From Acidobacteriota bacterium (GTDB lineage: Bacteria > Acidobacteriota > Vicinamibacteria > Vicinamibacterales > UBA2999), in assembly GCA_030697165.1 (NCBI GenBank), contig JAUYQQ010000003.1:1-64000 (forward strand): DNA of 64,000 bases. Direction: 5' to 3'. Of the stretch, positions 1 to 8,793 are shown piece by piece. The notes under the pieces are model-generated. The model did no database searches and was not told the DNA's origin. It worked only from the letters and a program-made list of their open reading frames with translations. The first letter of the stretch is position 1; every line of letters starts with the position of its first letter. A program made the translations under genes and the position numbers.

Positions 1-312
1 CAGGGTCTGGTTGATGACCACGCGGACGCCGTCGCGCTTCACATTCTGGAAGCCGGCGAGCTCGAAGTTGATCTCGTAGGTGCCCGGAGGCAGGGCGAGG
101 AACCGGAACGAACCATCGCCGCCGGTGACCTGCACCTGCGGTTGAATCATCGACGGGCTCGTCGCCGTCACCGTCACGCCGGGCAGAATTGCGCCGGTGT
201 TATCGGTGACCGTGCCGTTAATTCGGCCTCGAAAATCCTGAGCCACGGCCGGGCTCAGGCCGCCGGCTAGCACACACACGCCGATCACTAGGATCGCCTT
301 CAGCATTCGCAT
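1..312 (-). CDS. Oar-like TonB-dependent receptor, N-terminal fragment
   Basis: Only the first 104 codons lie in the window; the gene continues past base 1. It opens with a signal peptide (hydrophobic core about residues 5-22, likely cleaved after AVA) followed by a carboxypeptidase-regulatory-like beta-sandwich. GRINGTVTD, GAILPGVTVTAT and LPPGTYEINFELAGF are the hallmarks of the plug-side domain of Oar-type outer-membrane receptors. ATG at 312 is preceded by GGAGGA about 5 nt upstream. It is divergent to, and clearly paralogous with, the receptor at 653-3502. The substrate is unknown; uptake of large ligands or export roles are both known in the family. Confidence in the family is high, although the beta-barrel lies outside the window. 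Confidence 0.85.
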   Translation of the reverse strand, partial: MRMLKAILVIGVCVLAGGLSPAVAQDFRGRINGTVTDNTGAILPGVTVTATSPSMIQPQVQVTGGDGSFRFLALPPGTYEINFELAGFQNVKRDGVRVVINQTL

Positions 313-652
313 TCATTCCTCCAATGGGGACCGCCCCTAGAACAAGTCAGACCAATCGCGGGCGACGTACGTAACGGGTTGTACCGCGCGGGGCTGAGCA
401 ACACAATCCGGTCTCACCCCCCTGGAAACTCATGCCTTTCCGGGATACGGCGTTCGCGGGCGCGGGCGCATCCAGACAAGTCTGTAGTTTTCAGAACGCG
501 CTCTCCGGATTGTGCCGGTAGGTCACGCGAGGTACAAGTGCGCCCCATGTTGTGTCGAGTTGTCTTGGCTGCGTGCCGAGCCGATTCGGTGTTGTGTTTG
601 CAATTCGCCGGCGGTGCTCGTCGATCGCGCCCGCTGCAGGAGGAAAATAGGA
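313..652. other. Intergenic region between two divergent receptor genes
   Basis: This 340-base gap holds the Shine-Dalgarno sites of both flanking genes (GGAGGA for the leftward gene; AGGAGG at 638-643 for the rightward gene). An open frame extends upstream from 653 to 512, but it lacks a signal peptide at its start and its composition looks non-coding. I see no convincing sigma-70 promoter, RNA gene or repeat. Confidence 0.5.
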
Positions 653-3502
653 ATGAAGCTCCCCAGACTCACAGGCTGGCTGGTGGCCTTGGCGCTGATG
701 GTAGCGACCACGGCCTTCGCGCAGGGCGGCGGCGCCAGCAGCACCGGCACCATTCAGGGCCGCGTCAGCGACTCGCAGGGCGCGGTTCTGCCGGGCGTAA
801 CGGTGACGGCGACCAGTCCGTCCATGCCCGGTGTGCAGACGGCCGTGACGTCCGAAACCGGCAACTACCGTTTTCCGGCCATCCCGCCGGGCACCTATGC
901 GCTCACGTATGAACTGTCGGGTTTCAACAGCCTGAAGCGCGATGGCGTCGAAATTCGGCTGGGCTTCACGGCGAACGTGAACGTGGAGTTGGCCCTGGCC
1001 ACCCTCCAGGAGACCGTGACGGTGAGCGGCGCCTCGCCCATCATCGACACCACCACGACCCGCACGGTGCAGAACTTCAAGCTGTCCGAGTTGCAATCGA
1101 TCCCGAACGGCCGCGACATGTGGTCGCTGCTGGCGGTGACCCCGGCGGTGCAGATGTCGCGCATCGATGTCGGCGGCAACCGCGCCGGCACGCAGACCGG
1201 CTACACCGCCTACGGCTTCACCGGCCAGGTGCGCGTGCTGATCGAGGGCATCAACACCACGGAAGGCACCGGCGGCGCCGGCTTCTACTTCGACTACTCG
1301 TCGCTCGAGGAAGTGTTCCTGGGCACCTCGGGGCAGTCGGCCGAAATGCCGAACCCGGGCGTGCAGAGCCAGTTCATCGCTAAGTCCGGCGGCAACACCT
1401 TCGCCGGTGAGGCCTATCTCGACTGGTACAACAACGCGCTGCAGGGCACCAACATCCCCGACTCGTACACCGCGCCGACCGCGTTCAACAACAGCCCGAT
1501 CCGTGCGCACAGCAACGAGATCGACAAGTACTGGGACACGGCGCTTAACATCGGCGGCCCGATCGTGCGCGACAAGGTGTGGTGGTTCGGCACCTACCGC
1601 AAGCAGCACAACGCGGTGGCGCAGCCCAACTTCAACTTCGATTCGACGTTCGACACGACGCTGTGGAACGCCGTCGGCAAGGTCACCTACCAAGCCAACC
1701 AGAAGAACAAGTTCGTCGGCTATTACCAGTGGGGGCAGAAGCTGCAGCCCACCCGCCTGCCGTTTGGCGCCTACACCTACAACTCGGCCGAGCCCACCTT
1801 CAAGCAGGACTCGGGCAGCTGGGTGTGGAAGGGCGAATGGAACGGCACGCTCAGCGACAAGCTGTATGTCGAGGCGCGCTTCGGTGACTTCGGCTACTAC
1901 TTCCCGACCCTCGCCAACAGCGACGAAGCCTACTTCTGGCGCGACTCCGGCACGCTGGCCATTGAGGGCGGACACCGCAAGTGGCAGCTCGATCGCGACC
2001 GCAAGCAGGCGACCGCTGCGGCCACTTACTTCCTCGACACCGCGGCCGGCAGCCACACCTTCAAGTTCGGTGGGGAGATTCTCCAGGAAGTCGGCTGGGA
2101 AGGCTTCCTGCAGGGCGTCGGCGGCAACATCGAGCACGTCTACAACAACGGCCGCTCGAACCAGGTGATCTTCCGCATCCCGACGGCCACCGACTCCGGC
2201 AAGCTCGGTCTCGGCAAATCCGGAGCGCTGACCGCGTCGTCGGCCATCGACGTGCAGAGCTTCTTCGCCAACGACACCTTCAGCCGCGGCCGCTTCACGG
2301 TGAACGCCGGCGTGCGCTACGACCGCTACAAGGCCTTCCTGCCCGAGCAGCAGCAGCTCGCCGGCACGGTTGGCCCGGTGACGGTGGCCGCCAAGACCTT
2401 CGCCGAGCAGCAGATGTTCACCTGGAGCGGGTTCGCACCGCGCGTTGGCGTGGTGTTCGACCTGACCGGTAACGGCCGCACCGTGCTGAAGGGCAACTAC
2501 GGCTACTTCCTGCACAATCCCGGTGTCGGCGTGGCCAGCCCCGCCAATCCCAACACGGCGGCCAAGCAGGCCACCTACCAGTGGAACGACATTAACGGCG
2601 ATCGCCGCTGGCAGCAAGGCGAGCAGGGCAACTTGCTGACCCAGGCACTGGAAGGCGGCGTGCGGCTGCAGGACGGCATCGAGCAGCCTTACACCCACGA
2701 AGCCAGCATGTGGATCGAGCGCCAGCTCACCGACACCATGGGTGTGCGTGGCGGCTTCGTCTACAAGACCGAAGACGACCTGGTCGACACCGGCTATCAG
2801 CCGTTCCGCAACTCGGCTGCGTTCACCGTCCCGTTCACTTACGTCGACATCGGTCTCGACGGCCGCCGCGGCACGTCCGACGACGTCAACCTCACCATGC
2901 TGGGCCTGCCATCGGCGCAAGCCGGCAACTTCCCGACCACGGTGGTGGTGTCCAACGCCGGTTCCTACTCGCGAGCCAAGACCGTCGAACTCTCGGCCAA
3001 CCGCCGCTACAGCAACCGGTGGTCGGCGTCGATCGGCGGCGCCTACACGATGCTGAGCGACTTCCCGAACGGCTTCCCGAACAACCCGAATGAACCGGGG
3101 TTCGAGGATCGCACCACGTGGAACCTCAAGGCCACCGGCAGCTACGACGCCGCGTGGGGCATCCGCCTGTCGCCGGTGCTGCGTCACCAGTCGGGCTCCA
3201 ACTATGCCCGGACCGTGTCGATCTCGGTCCCGGCCGGGTCCGGACTGATCGCCAGCGGCACCGCCTACGTCGAGCCGATGGATTCCAACCGCGAAGACAA
3301 CATCTGGGTGTTCGACATTCGCGCGGAGAAGACCGTGAACTTCGGGTCGCGCACGCGCGCCCGGCTGTTCTTCGACCTCTTCAACATCGCCAACAGCCAC
3401 TCGTCAGAGACCATCAGCCGGGCCACGGGCCTGGGCTACCAGAAGCCGTCAGCCATTCTCGCGCCTCGCACGGGGCGCGTCGGCTTCCGCTTCCTCTGGT
3501 AA
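653..3502 (+). CDS. Oar-like TonB-dependent outer-membrane receptor
   Basis: 949-residue outer-membrane protein. A signal peptide (residues 1-23, ending AFA) is followed by a carboxypeptidase-regulatory-like domain (about 28-115; GRVSD, GAVLPGVTVTAT, PPGTYALTYELSGF). A plug-like region (about 120-240) and a long beta-barrel follow, with the family signature GGPIVRDKVWWFG near residue 303. The chain ends in FRFLW, the terminal aromatic expected for BAM-dependent insertion. ATG 653 was chosen over the longer open frame from 512 because AGGAGG lies 9 nt upstream and the signal peptide starts there. A strong terminator follows. Such proteins are thought to move oligosaccharides, peptides or metal complexes using TonB energy; the ligand here cannot be predicted. 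The divergent neighbour at 1-312 is a paralogue. Confidence 0.9.
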   Translation: MKLPRLTGWLVALALMVATTAFAQGGGASSTGTIQGRVSDSQGAVLPGVTVTATSPSMPGVQTAVTSETGNYRFPAIPPGTYALTYELSGFNSLKRDGVEIRLGFTANVNVELALATLQETVTVSGASPIIDTTTTRTVQNFKLSELQSIPNGRDMWSLLAVTPAVQMSRIDVGGNRAGTQTGYTAYGFTGQVRVLIEGINTTEGTGGAGFYFDYSSLEEVFLGTSGQSAEMPNPGVQSQFIAKSGGNTFAGEAYLDWYNNALQGTNIPDSYTAPTAFNNSPIRAHSNEIDKYWDTALNIGGPIVRDKVWWFGTYRKQHNAVAQPNFNFDSTFDTTLWNAVGKVTYQANQKNKFVGYYQWGQKLQPTRLPFGAYTYNSAEPTFKQDSGSWVWKGEWNGTLSDKLYVEARFGDFGYYFPTLANSDEAYFWRDSGTLAIEGGHRKWQLDRDRKQATAAATYFLDTAAGSHTFKFGGEILQEVGWEGFLQGVGGNIEHVYNNGRSNQVIFRIPTATDSGKLGLGKSGALTASSAIDVQSFFANDTFSRGRFTVNAGVRYDRYKAFLPEQQQLAGTVGPVTVAAKTFAEQQMFTWSGFAPRVGVVFDLTGNGRTVLKGNYGYFLHNPGVGVASPANPNTAAKQATYQWNDINGDRRWQQGEQGNLLTQALEGGVRLQDGIEQPYTHEASMWIERQLTDTMGVRGGFVYKTEDDLVDTGYQPFRNSAAFTVPFTYVDIGLDGRRGTSDDVNLTMLGLPSAQAGNFPTTVVVSNAGSYSRAKTVELSANRRYSNRWSASIGGAYTMLSDFPNGFPNNPNEPGFEDRTTWNLKATGSYDAAWGIRLSPVLRHQSGSNYARTVSISVPAGSGLIASGTAYVEPMDSNREDNIWVFDIRAEKTVNFGSRTRARLFFDLFNIANSHSSETISRATGLGYQKPSAILAPRTGRVGFRFLW

Positions 3503-3531
3503 ACGCGCTCGACTCCTGTGGGGGAGTCCGT

Positions 3532-3571
3532 AGGGAGGGCACACCAGCGCCTGGGTGCCCTCCCTTTTTTC
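3532..3571 (+). terminator. Rho-independent terminator after the receptor gene
   Basis: A perfect 11-bp stem (3532-3542 AGGGAGGGCAC with 3555-3565 GTGCCCTCCCT) encloses a 12-nt loop and runs into six T residues. It lies 30 nt after the receptor stop codon and before the kinase gene, so it should separate the two transcription units. Confidence 0.85.
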
Positions 3572-3613
3572 CTTCTTCAGCCCGTATTCCGCCGGGAGTA
3601 GAATGAACCCGCC

Positions 3614-4981
3614 GTGACGAGACGCGCCCCCCTCGAACGTCTCTCGATCCGCGCCGCCCTGGGGCTCGGCATCCTCGTCACGCTCGGCCTGTGGTTGTTC
3701 ACGAGCTACACGTTCACCCGGCGCATCGCCGACGTCGAACGGCAGGCGGCGGGCGTCGCCAGCCGCTACACCCGTGCGCAAGAGTTGTTGTCGACCGTCC
3801 GCGCCCAGTTGCTCGTGAGCTCGGTCCGCGTCCGCGACGCGCTCCTCAATCCGGATCCGTCCTTAACGGCCGGCTATCGCGCGCAGTTGGAGGACATTCA
3901 ACGCGTCATCAACGCGGCGCTTGACGCCTACGAACCCGTCCTGGAAACTGCGCCAGGGCAGGACCACGTTCGCAGCCTGCGCGTCGAGGTCGATCAGTTT
4001 CATCAGACCAGCCTGGCCGTGCTGGCCGACCTGGGGACGCCGTCCAACGCGACGGTCAGGGACTTGCTGAATCGGCGCATCATTCCCAGGCGCGAGGCGG
4101 CGGTGAAGATTTCAGAGGACATCCAGGGCCTGAACCGGATGGCCTACGTTCGCCAGCAGGCCGACATTGCGGCGATCCATCGCCTGGCGGAAGCGCAGAG
4201 CTGGCGGCGTCTTGGACTGGCGCTGGCAACCAGCCTCGCGGTGCTGCTGCTGGCCGCCACCTACGCCGGCCGCCTCGAGAACCGCTTGCGGCGGCAACTG
4301 CAGCGCGATTCGCAGATGTCCCGGGACTTGCACGGCGCCACGGTCAAGCTGCTGGGCGCGCAGGAAGACGAGCGCCGCGCCATCGCCCGGGAGTTGCACG
4401 ATGAGGTCGGCCAGGTCTTGACGGCGCTGCAGGTCGAGCTCAGCCTGGCTCATCGGCGCCTGGCGGAGGCCGGTGTTTCGGTTGATCCGTTGAAAGAGGC
4501 GCAGACCCTGGCCGACGGCGCGTTGACGACCGTGCGCGATCTCTCGCAGTTGCTGCGGCCGGCGGCGCTCGACGACCTCGGCTTGCCGGCGGCGATCGAC
4601 GCGTCGTTGCGCGGCCTGGCGCGTCGCCACGAGATCAAGGTGGAGCTGTTGCAGAGCGGCATGGCCGACCGGCTGGCGCCCGAGACCGAGATTGCGGCCT
4701 ACCGCATAGTCCAGGAAGCCCTGACCAACGTCGCCCGCCATGCCGACGCCGCGCACTGCCGCGTCCGCCTGATGCGGCTGCCCGAAACGCTGCGCGTGGA
4801 GATTGAAGACGACGGCGATGGGTTCGATCCCGACCTTGACCGGCCGGCGTCGCAGAGCGTCGGCCTGATCGGGATGCGCGAACGCGCGGCGATGCTCGGC
4901 GGCAGCCTTCGGGTGCTGAGCGCACCCGGCGCCGGGACCCGGCTGTTCATCGAGTTGCCGACAGGTGCCGCCCGTGCCTAA
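3614..4981 (+). CDS. Membrane-bound NarL-family sensor histidine kinase
   Basis: 455 residues from a GTG start. One membrane segment near residues 14-34 and another near 197-217 bracket a helical periplasmic sensor of about 160 residues that resembles four-helix-bundle sensors. A HisKA_3 dimerisation domain follows, with its H-box at ELHDEVGQ (His262), then a HATPase_c domain (N-box EALTNVARHA, G-box DDGDGFDPD, then GLIGMRERAAMLGG). This is the NarX/DegS/UhpB-type class of kinase. Its 3' end overlaps the response regulator gene by 17 nt, so the two are translationally coupled and form a cognate pair. The signal sensed is unknown. Confidence 0.93.
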   Translation: MTRRAPLERLSIRAALGLGILVTLGLWLFTSYTFTRRIADVERQAAGVASRYTRAQELLSTVRAQLLVSSVRVRDALLNPDPSLTAGYRAQLEDIQRVINAALDAYEPVLETAPGQDHVRSLRVEVDQFHQTSLAVLADLGTPSNATVRDLLNRRIIPRREAAVKISEDIQGLNRMAYVRQQADIAAIHRLAEAQSWRRLGLALATSLAVLLLAATYAGRLENRLRRQLQRDSQMSRDLHGATVKLLGAQEDERRAIARELHDEVGQVLTALQVELSLAHRRLAEAGVSVDPLKEAQTLADGALTTVRDLSQLLRPAALDDLGLPAAIDASLRGLARRHEIKVELLQSGMADRLAPETEIAAYRIVQEALTNVARHADAAHCRVRLMRLPETLRVEIEDDGDGFDPDLDRPASQSVGLIGMRERAAMLGGSLRVLSAPGAGTRLFIELPTGAARA

Positions 4982-5624
4982 CTTGCGATTGTTGATTGGC
5001 GACGACCACACTCTGGTGCGGCAGGGCTTTCGCAAGATCCTCGAAGAGCGGCCCGAATGGGAAGTCGTCGCCGAAGTCGGCGACGGCCGTGAGGCCGTCA
5101 AGAAGGCCATTGCCCTCAAGCCCGACGTCGCCATTCTCGATGTCGGCATGCCGCAGTTGAACGGCATCGACGCCACCCAGCAGATTGTTCGCAAGGTGCC
5201 ACACACCCGGGTCCTGATCCTGAGCATGCATTCAGACGAGGCGTACGTGACGCGGGCCCTCCAGGCCGGCGCCACCGGATACATGCTCAAGGACTCGGCC
5301 GGCAAGGACTTGCTGAAGGGGGTGGCGACGGTCGCAGCGGGCCAGTCCTATTTCAGCCCGGCGGTGGCGCGGCTGATGTTGGACGACTATGTGCGACGGG
5401 TGTCGGGGACACAGGTCGCCGATCGGTACGATTCGCTCTCGGAGCGGGAACGGGAGATTTTCCAGTTGGTGGCGGAAGGGCGGACGAATCGGGAAGTGGC
5501 CGGGTTGCTGCAGATCAGCCCCGCCACCGTCGAAACCCACCGCGCGCATATTCTGCAGAAGCTCGACATTCACAACACGGCGGAACTCGTCCTTTACGCC
5601 GTCCGTCGTGGCGTGATTTCCTGA
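4965..5624 (+). CDS. NarL/FixJ-family response regulator
   Basis: 219 residues from GTG 4965; a second in-frame GTG at 4974 is an alternative start. The receiver domain (about 1-125) has the acidic pair GDDH, phospho-acceptor Asp59 in AILDVGMP, the Ser of LILSMHSD and the Lys of GYMLKDSA. A LuxR-type HTH lies at about 150-215 (LSEREREIFQLVAEG, then TVETHRAHILQKL). It should be phosphorylated by the overlapping upstream kinase and regulate transcription. No target can be named; the downstream peptidase gene seems to have its own promoter. Confidence 0.94.
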   Translation: MPPVPNLRLLIGDDHTLVRQGFRKILEERPEWEVVAEVGDGREAVKKAIALKPDVAILDVGMPQLNGIDATQQIVRKVPHTRVLILSMHSDEAYVTRALQAGATGYMLKDSAGKDLLKGVATVAAGQSYFSPAVARLMLDDYVRRVSGTQVADRYDSLSEREREIFQLVAEGRTNREVAGLLQISPATVETHRAHILQKLDIHNTAELVLYAVRRGVIS

Positions 5625-5640
5625 CTCGGCTGCGAAAATC

Positions 5641-5646
5641 TATACT
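5641..5646 (+). promoter_or_regulatory. Possible -10 element of a leaderless M20 peptidase transcript
   Basis: TATACT (5 of 6 matches to TATAAT) ends 6 nt before the ATG at 5653, so transcription would start at or next to the start codon. No good -35 is visible 16-18 nt upstream, and no Shine-Dalgarno sequence precedes the ATG. Confidence 0.35.
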
Positions 5647-5652
5647 CCAGTC

Positions 5653-6924
5653 ATGACGCAATCTGCCATTCGCCTCGCTTCAGCATTCGCATTCGCCCTC
5701 GTTTTTGTCGCGGCGCTGCCGGCGGCCGCGCAGCAGGAGGCGACCGACATCGGCGCCCGGCTCATGGCCGACGCCGCGGTGAAGACCGCGGTCGAAGCGA
5801 TCAAGGCCGCCGAGCCGAAGACGATCGAAGATCAGATTGCGCTATGCGAGGTCGAGGCGCCGCCGTTCAAGGAACAGAAGCGCGCCGAGCTCTACGCCCG
5901 CATGTTCCGCGAGGCCGGCCTGCAGAACGTGCGCATCGACAAGGAAGGCAACGTGCTCGGCGATCGCCCCGGCGCGCAGCCGCGCCCGCGCCTGGTGTTT
6001 AGCGCGCACCTCGACACCGTGTTTCCCGAAGGGACCGACGTGAAGGTGAAGCGCGATGGCCAGATCCTGCGCGGTCCCGGCATTGGCGACGACTGCCGCG
6101 GCCTGGCCGTGGTGCTGGCGGTGATTCGCGCGATGAACCAGGCCAAGGTTCAGACCGCCGGTTCGATCACCTTCGTCGGCACGGTGGGGGAGGAAGGCCT
6201 GGGCGACCTGCGCGGCGTGAAGTACCTGTTTAACGAAGGGATGAAAGGGCAGATCGATCGCTTCGTCTCAGTCGACGGCACCGGTCTCGGCATTACCCAC
6301 ATCGCGGTGGGGAGCCTCCGTTACCGGGTCACGTTCAAGGGGCCCGGCGGCCACAGCTACGGTGCCTTTGGCTTGTCGAACCCGCTGCACGCGCTCGGAC
6401 GCGCCGTGGACACCATTTCCCAGTTCGAGGTCCCGAGCGATCCCAAGACGACGTTCAACGTCGGGCGGGTTGGTGGCGGCACGTCGGTCAACGCCATTCC
6501 GTTCGAGTCGTGGTTCGAGATGGACATGCGCTCGGCGAGCCCGTCGGCGCTGCAGGCGCTTGACGCCAAGTTTCATCGCGCCGTCGATGACGCGGTGAAA
6601 GCCGAGGACGCGCGCTGGAAGAAGAGTGGGCTGACGGTGGACAAGGCGCTCGTCGGCAACCGGCCGGCCGGCCAGACCGCGGCCACCTCGCCGATGGTGC
6701 AGGCCGCCGTTTCGGTGACGCGCGCGCTTGGCTTCCCGGTCACGCTGGACGAGGGCTCGACCGATTCCAACATCCCGATGAACCTGGGCATACCGGCGAT
6801 CACGATCGATGGCGGCGGTCGCGGGACCGGCGCGCATGCGCTGGATGAAGCGTTTGATCCGACCAACTCGTGGCAGGGATCGCAGCGCGCGTTGCTCGTC
6901 GCGATTGCGCTCGCGCAGCAGTAG
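5653..6924 (+). CDS. Secreted M20-family metallopeptidase
   Basis: 423 residues with a signal peptide (1-26, ending AAA before QQEA), so periplasmic or secreted. The M20 dinuclear zinc site is complete: SAHLDTVFP near residue 119, the bridging Asp in GIGDDCRG near 147, catalytic Glu and ligand Glu in VGEEGLGD near 180, an Asp in SVDGTG, and the distal His in GTGAHALDE near 394. The lid domain contains the dimerisation His in GGHSYGAF. The architecture is closest to M20 di/tripeptidases and carboxypeptidases of the peptidase T/CPG2 type. Likely role: trimming peptides for nutrition. It is probably monocistronic. Confidence 0.9.
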   Translation: MTQSAIRLASAFAFALVFVAALPAAAQQEATDIGARLMADAAVKTAVEAIKAAEPKTIEDQIALCEVEAPPFKEQKRAELYARMFREAGLQNVRIDKEGNVLGDRPGAQPRPRLVFSAHLDTVFPEGTDVKVKRDGQILRGPGIGDDCRGLAVVLAVIRAMNQAKVQTAGSITFVGTVGEEGLGDLRGVKYLFNEGMKGQIDRFVSVDGTGLGITHIAVGSLRYRVTFKGPGGHSYGAFGLSNPLHALGRAVDTISQFEVPSDPKTTFNVGRVGGGTSVNAIPFESWFEMDMRSASPSALQALDAKFHRAVDDAVKAEDARWKKSGLTVDKALVGNRPAGQTAATSPMVQAAVSVTRALGFPVTLDEGSTDSNIPMNLGIPAITIDGGGRGTGAHALDEAFDPTNSWQGSQRALLVAIALAQQ

Positions 6925-6937
6925 GTCCGCCTACCCA

Positions 6938-6993
6938 ATGTGGAGTCCGGCTTCTTGACTCGCCGTAGCCTTGGCGAAGGCAGTTAGCCGGAC
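6938..6993. repeat. TTTA-loop palindrome family, long variant 1
   Basis: The outer arms GTCCGGCT (6945-6952) and AGCCGGAC (6986-6993) enclose an inner hairpin around CGCC...GGCG. The same long form recurs at 56942-56997 and short forms occur elsewhere. The stop codon and last residues of the leftward gene 6984-7538 fall inside the element. Confidence 0.8.
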
Positions 6994-7538
6994 TTATGTA
7001 GCGCCCGGAACTGCTCCAGTTCTGCGGTCCTCTGCCTGCGCATGGCGCGGTCGGCGTGGAACAGCCAGACCGTGAACGCGAGGTGAGGCACGCCGAGCGC
7101 GGCCAGCTCTATCGGCGTCGCTGGCGGTTGAGCCAGCAGGACCGGAAGGGTATTCCCCACGGTGGCGAGAAAGAAAACTGGGACGAACAGGGGATGGCCG
7201 CCCGTGCCCGGAACCGCGCTCAACCTCATCGCGACCCGTTCCCACGCGGGGGTCTCAGATAGTGAACGCTCCGGCTGGCCGGCTTCCTCGTAAAACACCT
7301 GCAGGTAACGCCCCAGGCGCTCCGCGCCGAAGTGTAAAGGCCTTATTACCTCGAAGGTTACGAGCAGAACCAGCAGCGGAATAACCGCCGCCATGGGGTA
7401 GGGAATCCAGGCCAGCACCGCCGTCAGAATCACGGCCCACACGGCCAGCCCGGCCAAGGCAAGGACCGGCCGGAGGCTCCCCCGGGCGGCAATGGTGTCC
7501 CTAAGGACGTGGTACTCGGTTGCAGCCGGTCTTTCCAT
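6984..7538 (-). CDS. Integral membrane protein of unknown function
   Basis: 184 residues. Hydrophobic segments near 23-43 and 45-63, then about 117-137 and 145-162, suggest four membrane helices. The middle cytoplasmic or periplasmic stretch contains FGAERLGRYLQVFYEE, and the charged tail contains ADRAMRRQRTAELEQ. I do not recognise a family. The last codons (HKSG and TAA) are read from the palindromic element at 6938-6993, so the original C-terminus may have been replaced. It is convergent with the M20 peptidase and divergent from the carboxypeptidase gene. The ATG at 7538 is the first in frame. Confidence 0.7.
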   Translation of the reverse strand: MERPAATEYHVLRDTIAARGSLRPVLALAGLAVWAVILTAVLAWIPYPMAAVIPLLVLLVTFEVIRPLHFGAERLGRYLQVFYEEAGQPERSLSETPAWERVAMRLSAVPGTGGHPLFVPVFFLATVGNTLPVLLAQPPATPIELAALGVPHLAFTVWLFHADRAMRRQRTAELEQFRALHKSG

Positions 7539-7575
7539 TAGGGGTTTAGCTTAACCCAAGGAACGATAAACCCTA

Positions 7576-7604
7576 TTGATTCTTGGGGATAGTGTGACTA
7601 CAAT
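7576..7604 (+). promoter_or_regulatory. Sigma-70-like promoter of the D-Ala-D-Ala carboxypeptidase gene
   Basis: TTGATT (7576-7581) and TACAAT (7599-7604) are separated by exactly 17 nt. The predicted transcription start is about 7611, giving a leader of fewer than 10 nt before the start codon. Confidence 0.55.
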
Positions 7605-7619
7605 GCCCGCAAGTTGCTG

Positions 7620-8720
7620 ATGCCGAAGCCTAACCGCGTCACGAAACTGGCAGTGTGCCTGGCGTTTGTCGCCACGGCCATCGTCGCTCTTCCGATGCCA
7701 GTTGACGCTGCCCGGGCGCAAGCCAAGCAGTCGAAGCCCGCGGCCAAGGCGCCATCTACCAAGGCGACCACGCCGAAGGCCGCGCCGGCGCGGAGCACCC
7801 CCAAGAAGAAAGCGTATTCTGCGACCACTGCGAAGGCCCGTCGCCAGCAGTTGGCGAAGGCCCGCGCTGCGGCGGCGGCGCGCGAGTTGCGCGAGCTGCA
7901 GACGCCGCGCTTCCGCGTCGACGAGTTCGGCCGCGAGGTGCCGGACGTGCGCGCCGAAGCCGCCATCATTTACAACCCGACCACCGGCGAAGTGCTGTGG
8001 GAAGATCACGCGCAGGATCAGCGGTCGATTGCCAGCATCACCAAGGTGATGACGGCGCTGGTGTTCCTCGAGAGCGGCGCACCGCTCAACCAGCCGGAGA
8101 CCGTGGTGCGCACCGACGTGACCCGCGCCTCGACGACTTACCTGCGCAGCGGCTTCAAGCTGACCGCCGAGGACCTGCTGAACCTGTTGCTCGTCGGCTC
8201 CGACAATGCCGCCGCTCGTGCGCTGGCCCGCATTTCACCGTACGGTGCCCAGGGGTTCATCGCCAAGATGAACGAGAAGGCGCTCGAGCTCGGACTCGTC
8301 AGCACGCGCTACGCGGATCCGTCAGGCCTGCTGGCCGACAACGTGTCGTCCGCGTATGACCAGGCCCGGCTGATCGCGCACGCTTCGGCCGACGAACGTG
8401 TCGGCGGGATCATGCGCAAGCAGACCTATTCGACCAAGTCGGGCAAGCAGGCCATTACCGCCCGCAGCACGAACCACATCGTTCGCAGCGGCGACATCGA
8501 TGTCGTCGGCGGCAAGACCGGGTTCATCAACCGTTCCGGGTATTGCCTGGCGACGCTCCTGCGGCTCCCGTCCACCGGCGAGCAGGTGGCCGTGGTGGTT
8601 CTCGGCGCCAAATCGAACGCCAGCCGCTTCTGGGAAACGCGTCACCTGTTCAACTGGATGACCGCGCGCACCAAGACCGTTGCTGACGGCGAAGCGCAGC
8701 AACAACAGCAACAGCATTAA
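7620..8720 (+). CDS. Serine-type D-Ala-D-Ala carboxypeptidase (S11, PBP5/7-like)
   Basis: 366 residues from ATG 7620; TTG 7614 in the same frame is an alternative. An N-terminal hydrophobic signal is followed by a Lys/Ala-rich stretch (about 30-90) that could bind wall polymers. The peptidase domain has all three active-site motifs: SITK (Ser139, Lys142), SDN (194-196) and KTG (299-301). It trims or cleaves peptidoglycan stem peptides in the periplasm. The C-terminal beta-domain and amphipathic anchor of PBP5 are absent; the chain ends in a short polyglutamine tail, which favours a PBP7/endopeptidase-like role. A promoter lies directly upstream. Confidence 0.92.
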   Translation: MPKPNRVTKLAVCLAFVATAIVALPMPVDAARAQAKQSKPAAKAPSTKATTPKAAPARSTPKKKAYSATTAKARRQQLAKARAAAAARELRELQTPRFRVDEFGREVPDVRAEAAIIYNPTTGEVLWEDHAQDQRSIASITKVMTALVFLESGAPLNQPETVVRTDVTRASTTYLRSGFKLTAEDLLNLLLVGSDNAAARALARISPYGAQGFIAKMNEKALELGLVSTRYADPSGLLADNVSSAYDQARLIAHASADERVGGIMRKQTYSTKSGKQAITARSTNHIVRSGDIDVVGGKTGFINRSGYCLATLLRLPSTGEQVAVVVLGAKSNASRFWETRHLFNWMTARTKTVADGEAQQQQQQH

Positions 8721-8793
8721 CAAGAGCTCAAGAGATAAAGAGTTAATTCTTCTCCTGATCTCCTTACCTCCTGTAACCTCTTTATCTCGCTCT
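8721..8793. repeat. Degenerate polypurine/polypyrimidine inverted repeat
   Basis: GAGATAAAGAG near 8732 is the inverted complement of CTCTTTATCTC at 8778-8788, with a CTCCTGATCTCCTTACCTCC-like run between them. A related block lies at 13700-13779. It provides the stop codon of the leftward fdhE-like gene and could act as a hairpin between the two convergent genes. Confidence 0.6.

Noticed and set aside
491-3400. Long leftward open frame (969 codons) antisense to the receptor gene
   Set aside because: It has no signal, domain or ribosome site, and its composition is the Arg/Gly/Val-rich shadow expected in GC-rich coding DNA. The plus-strand receptor is unmistakable.
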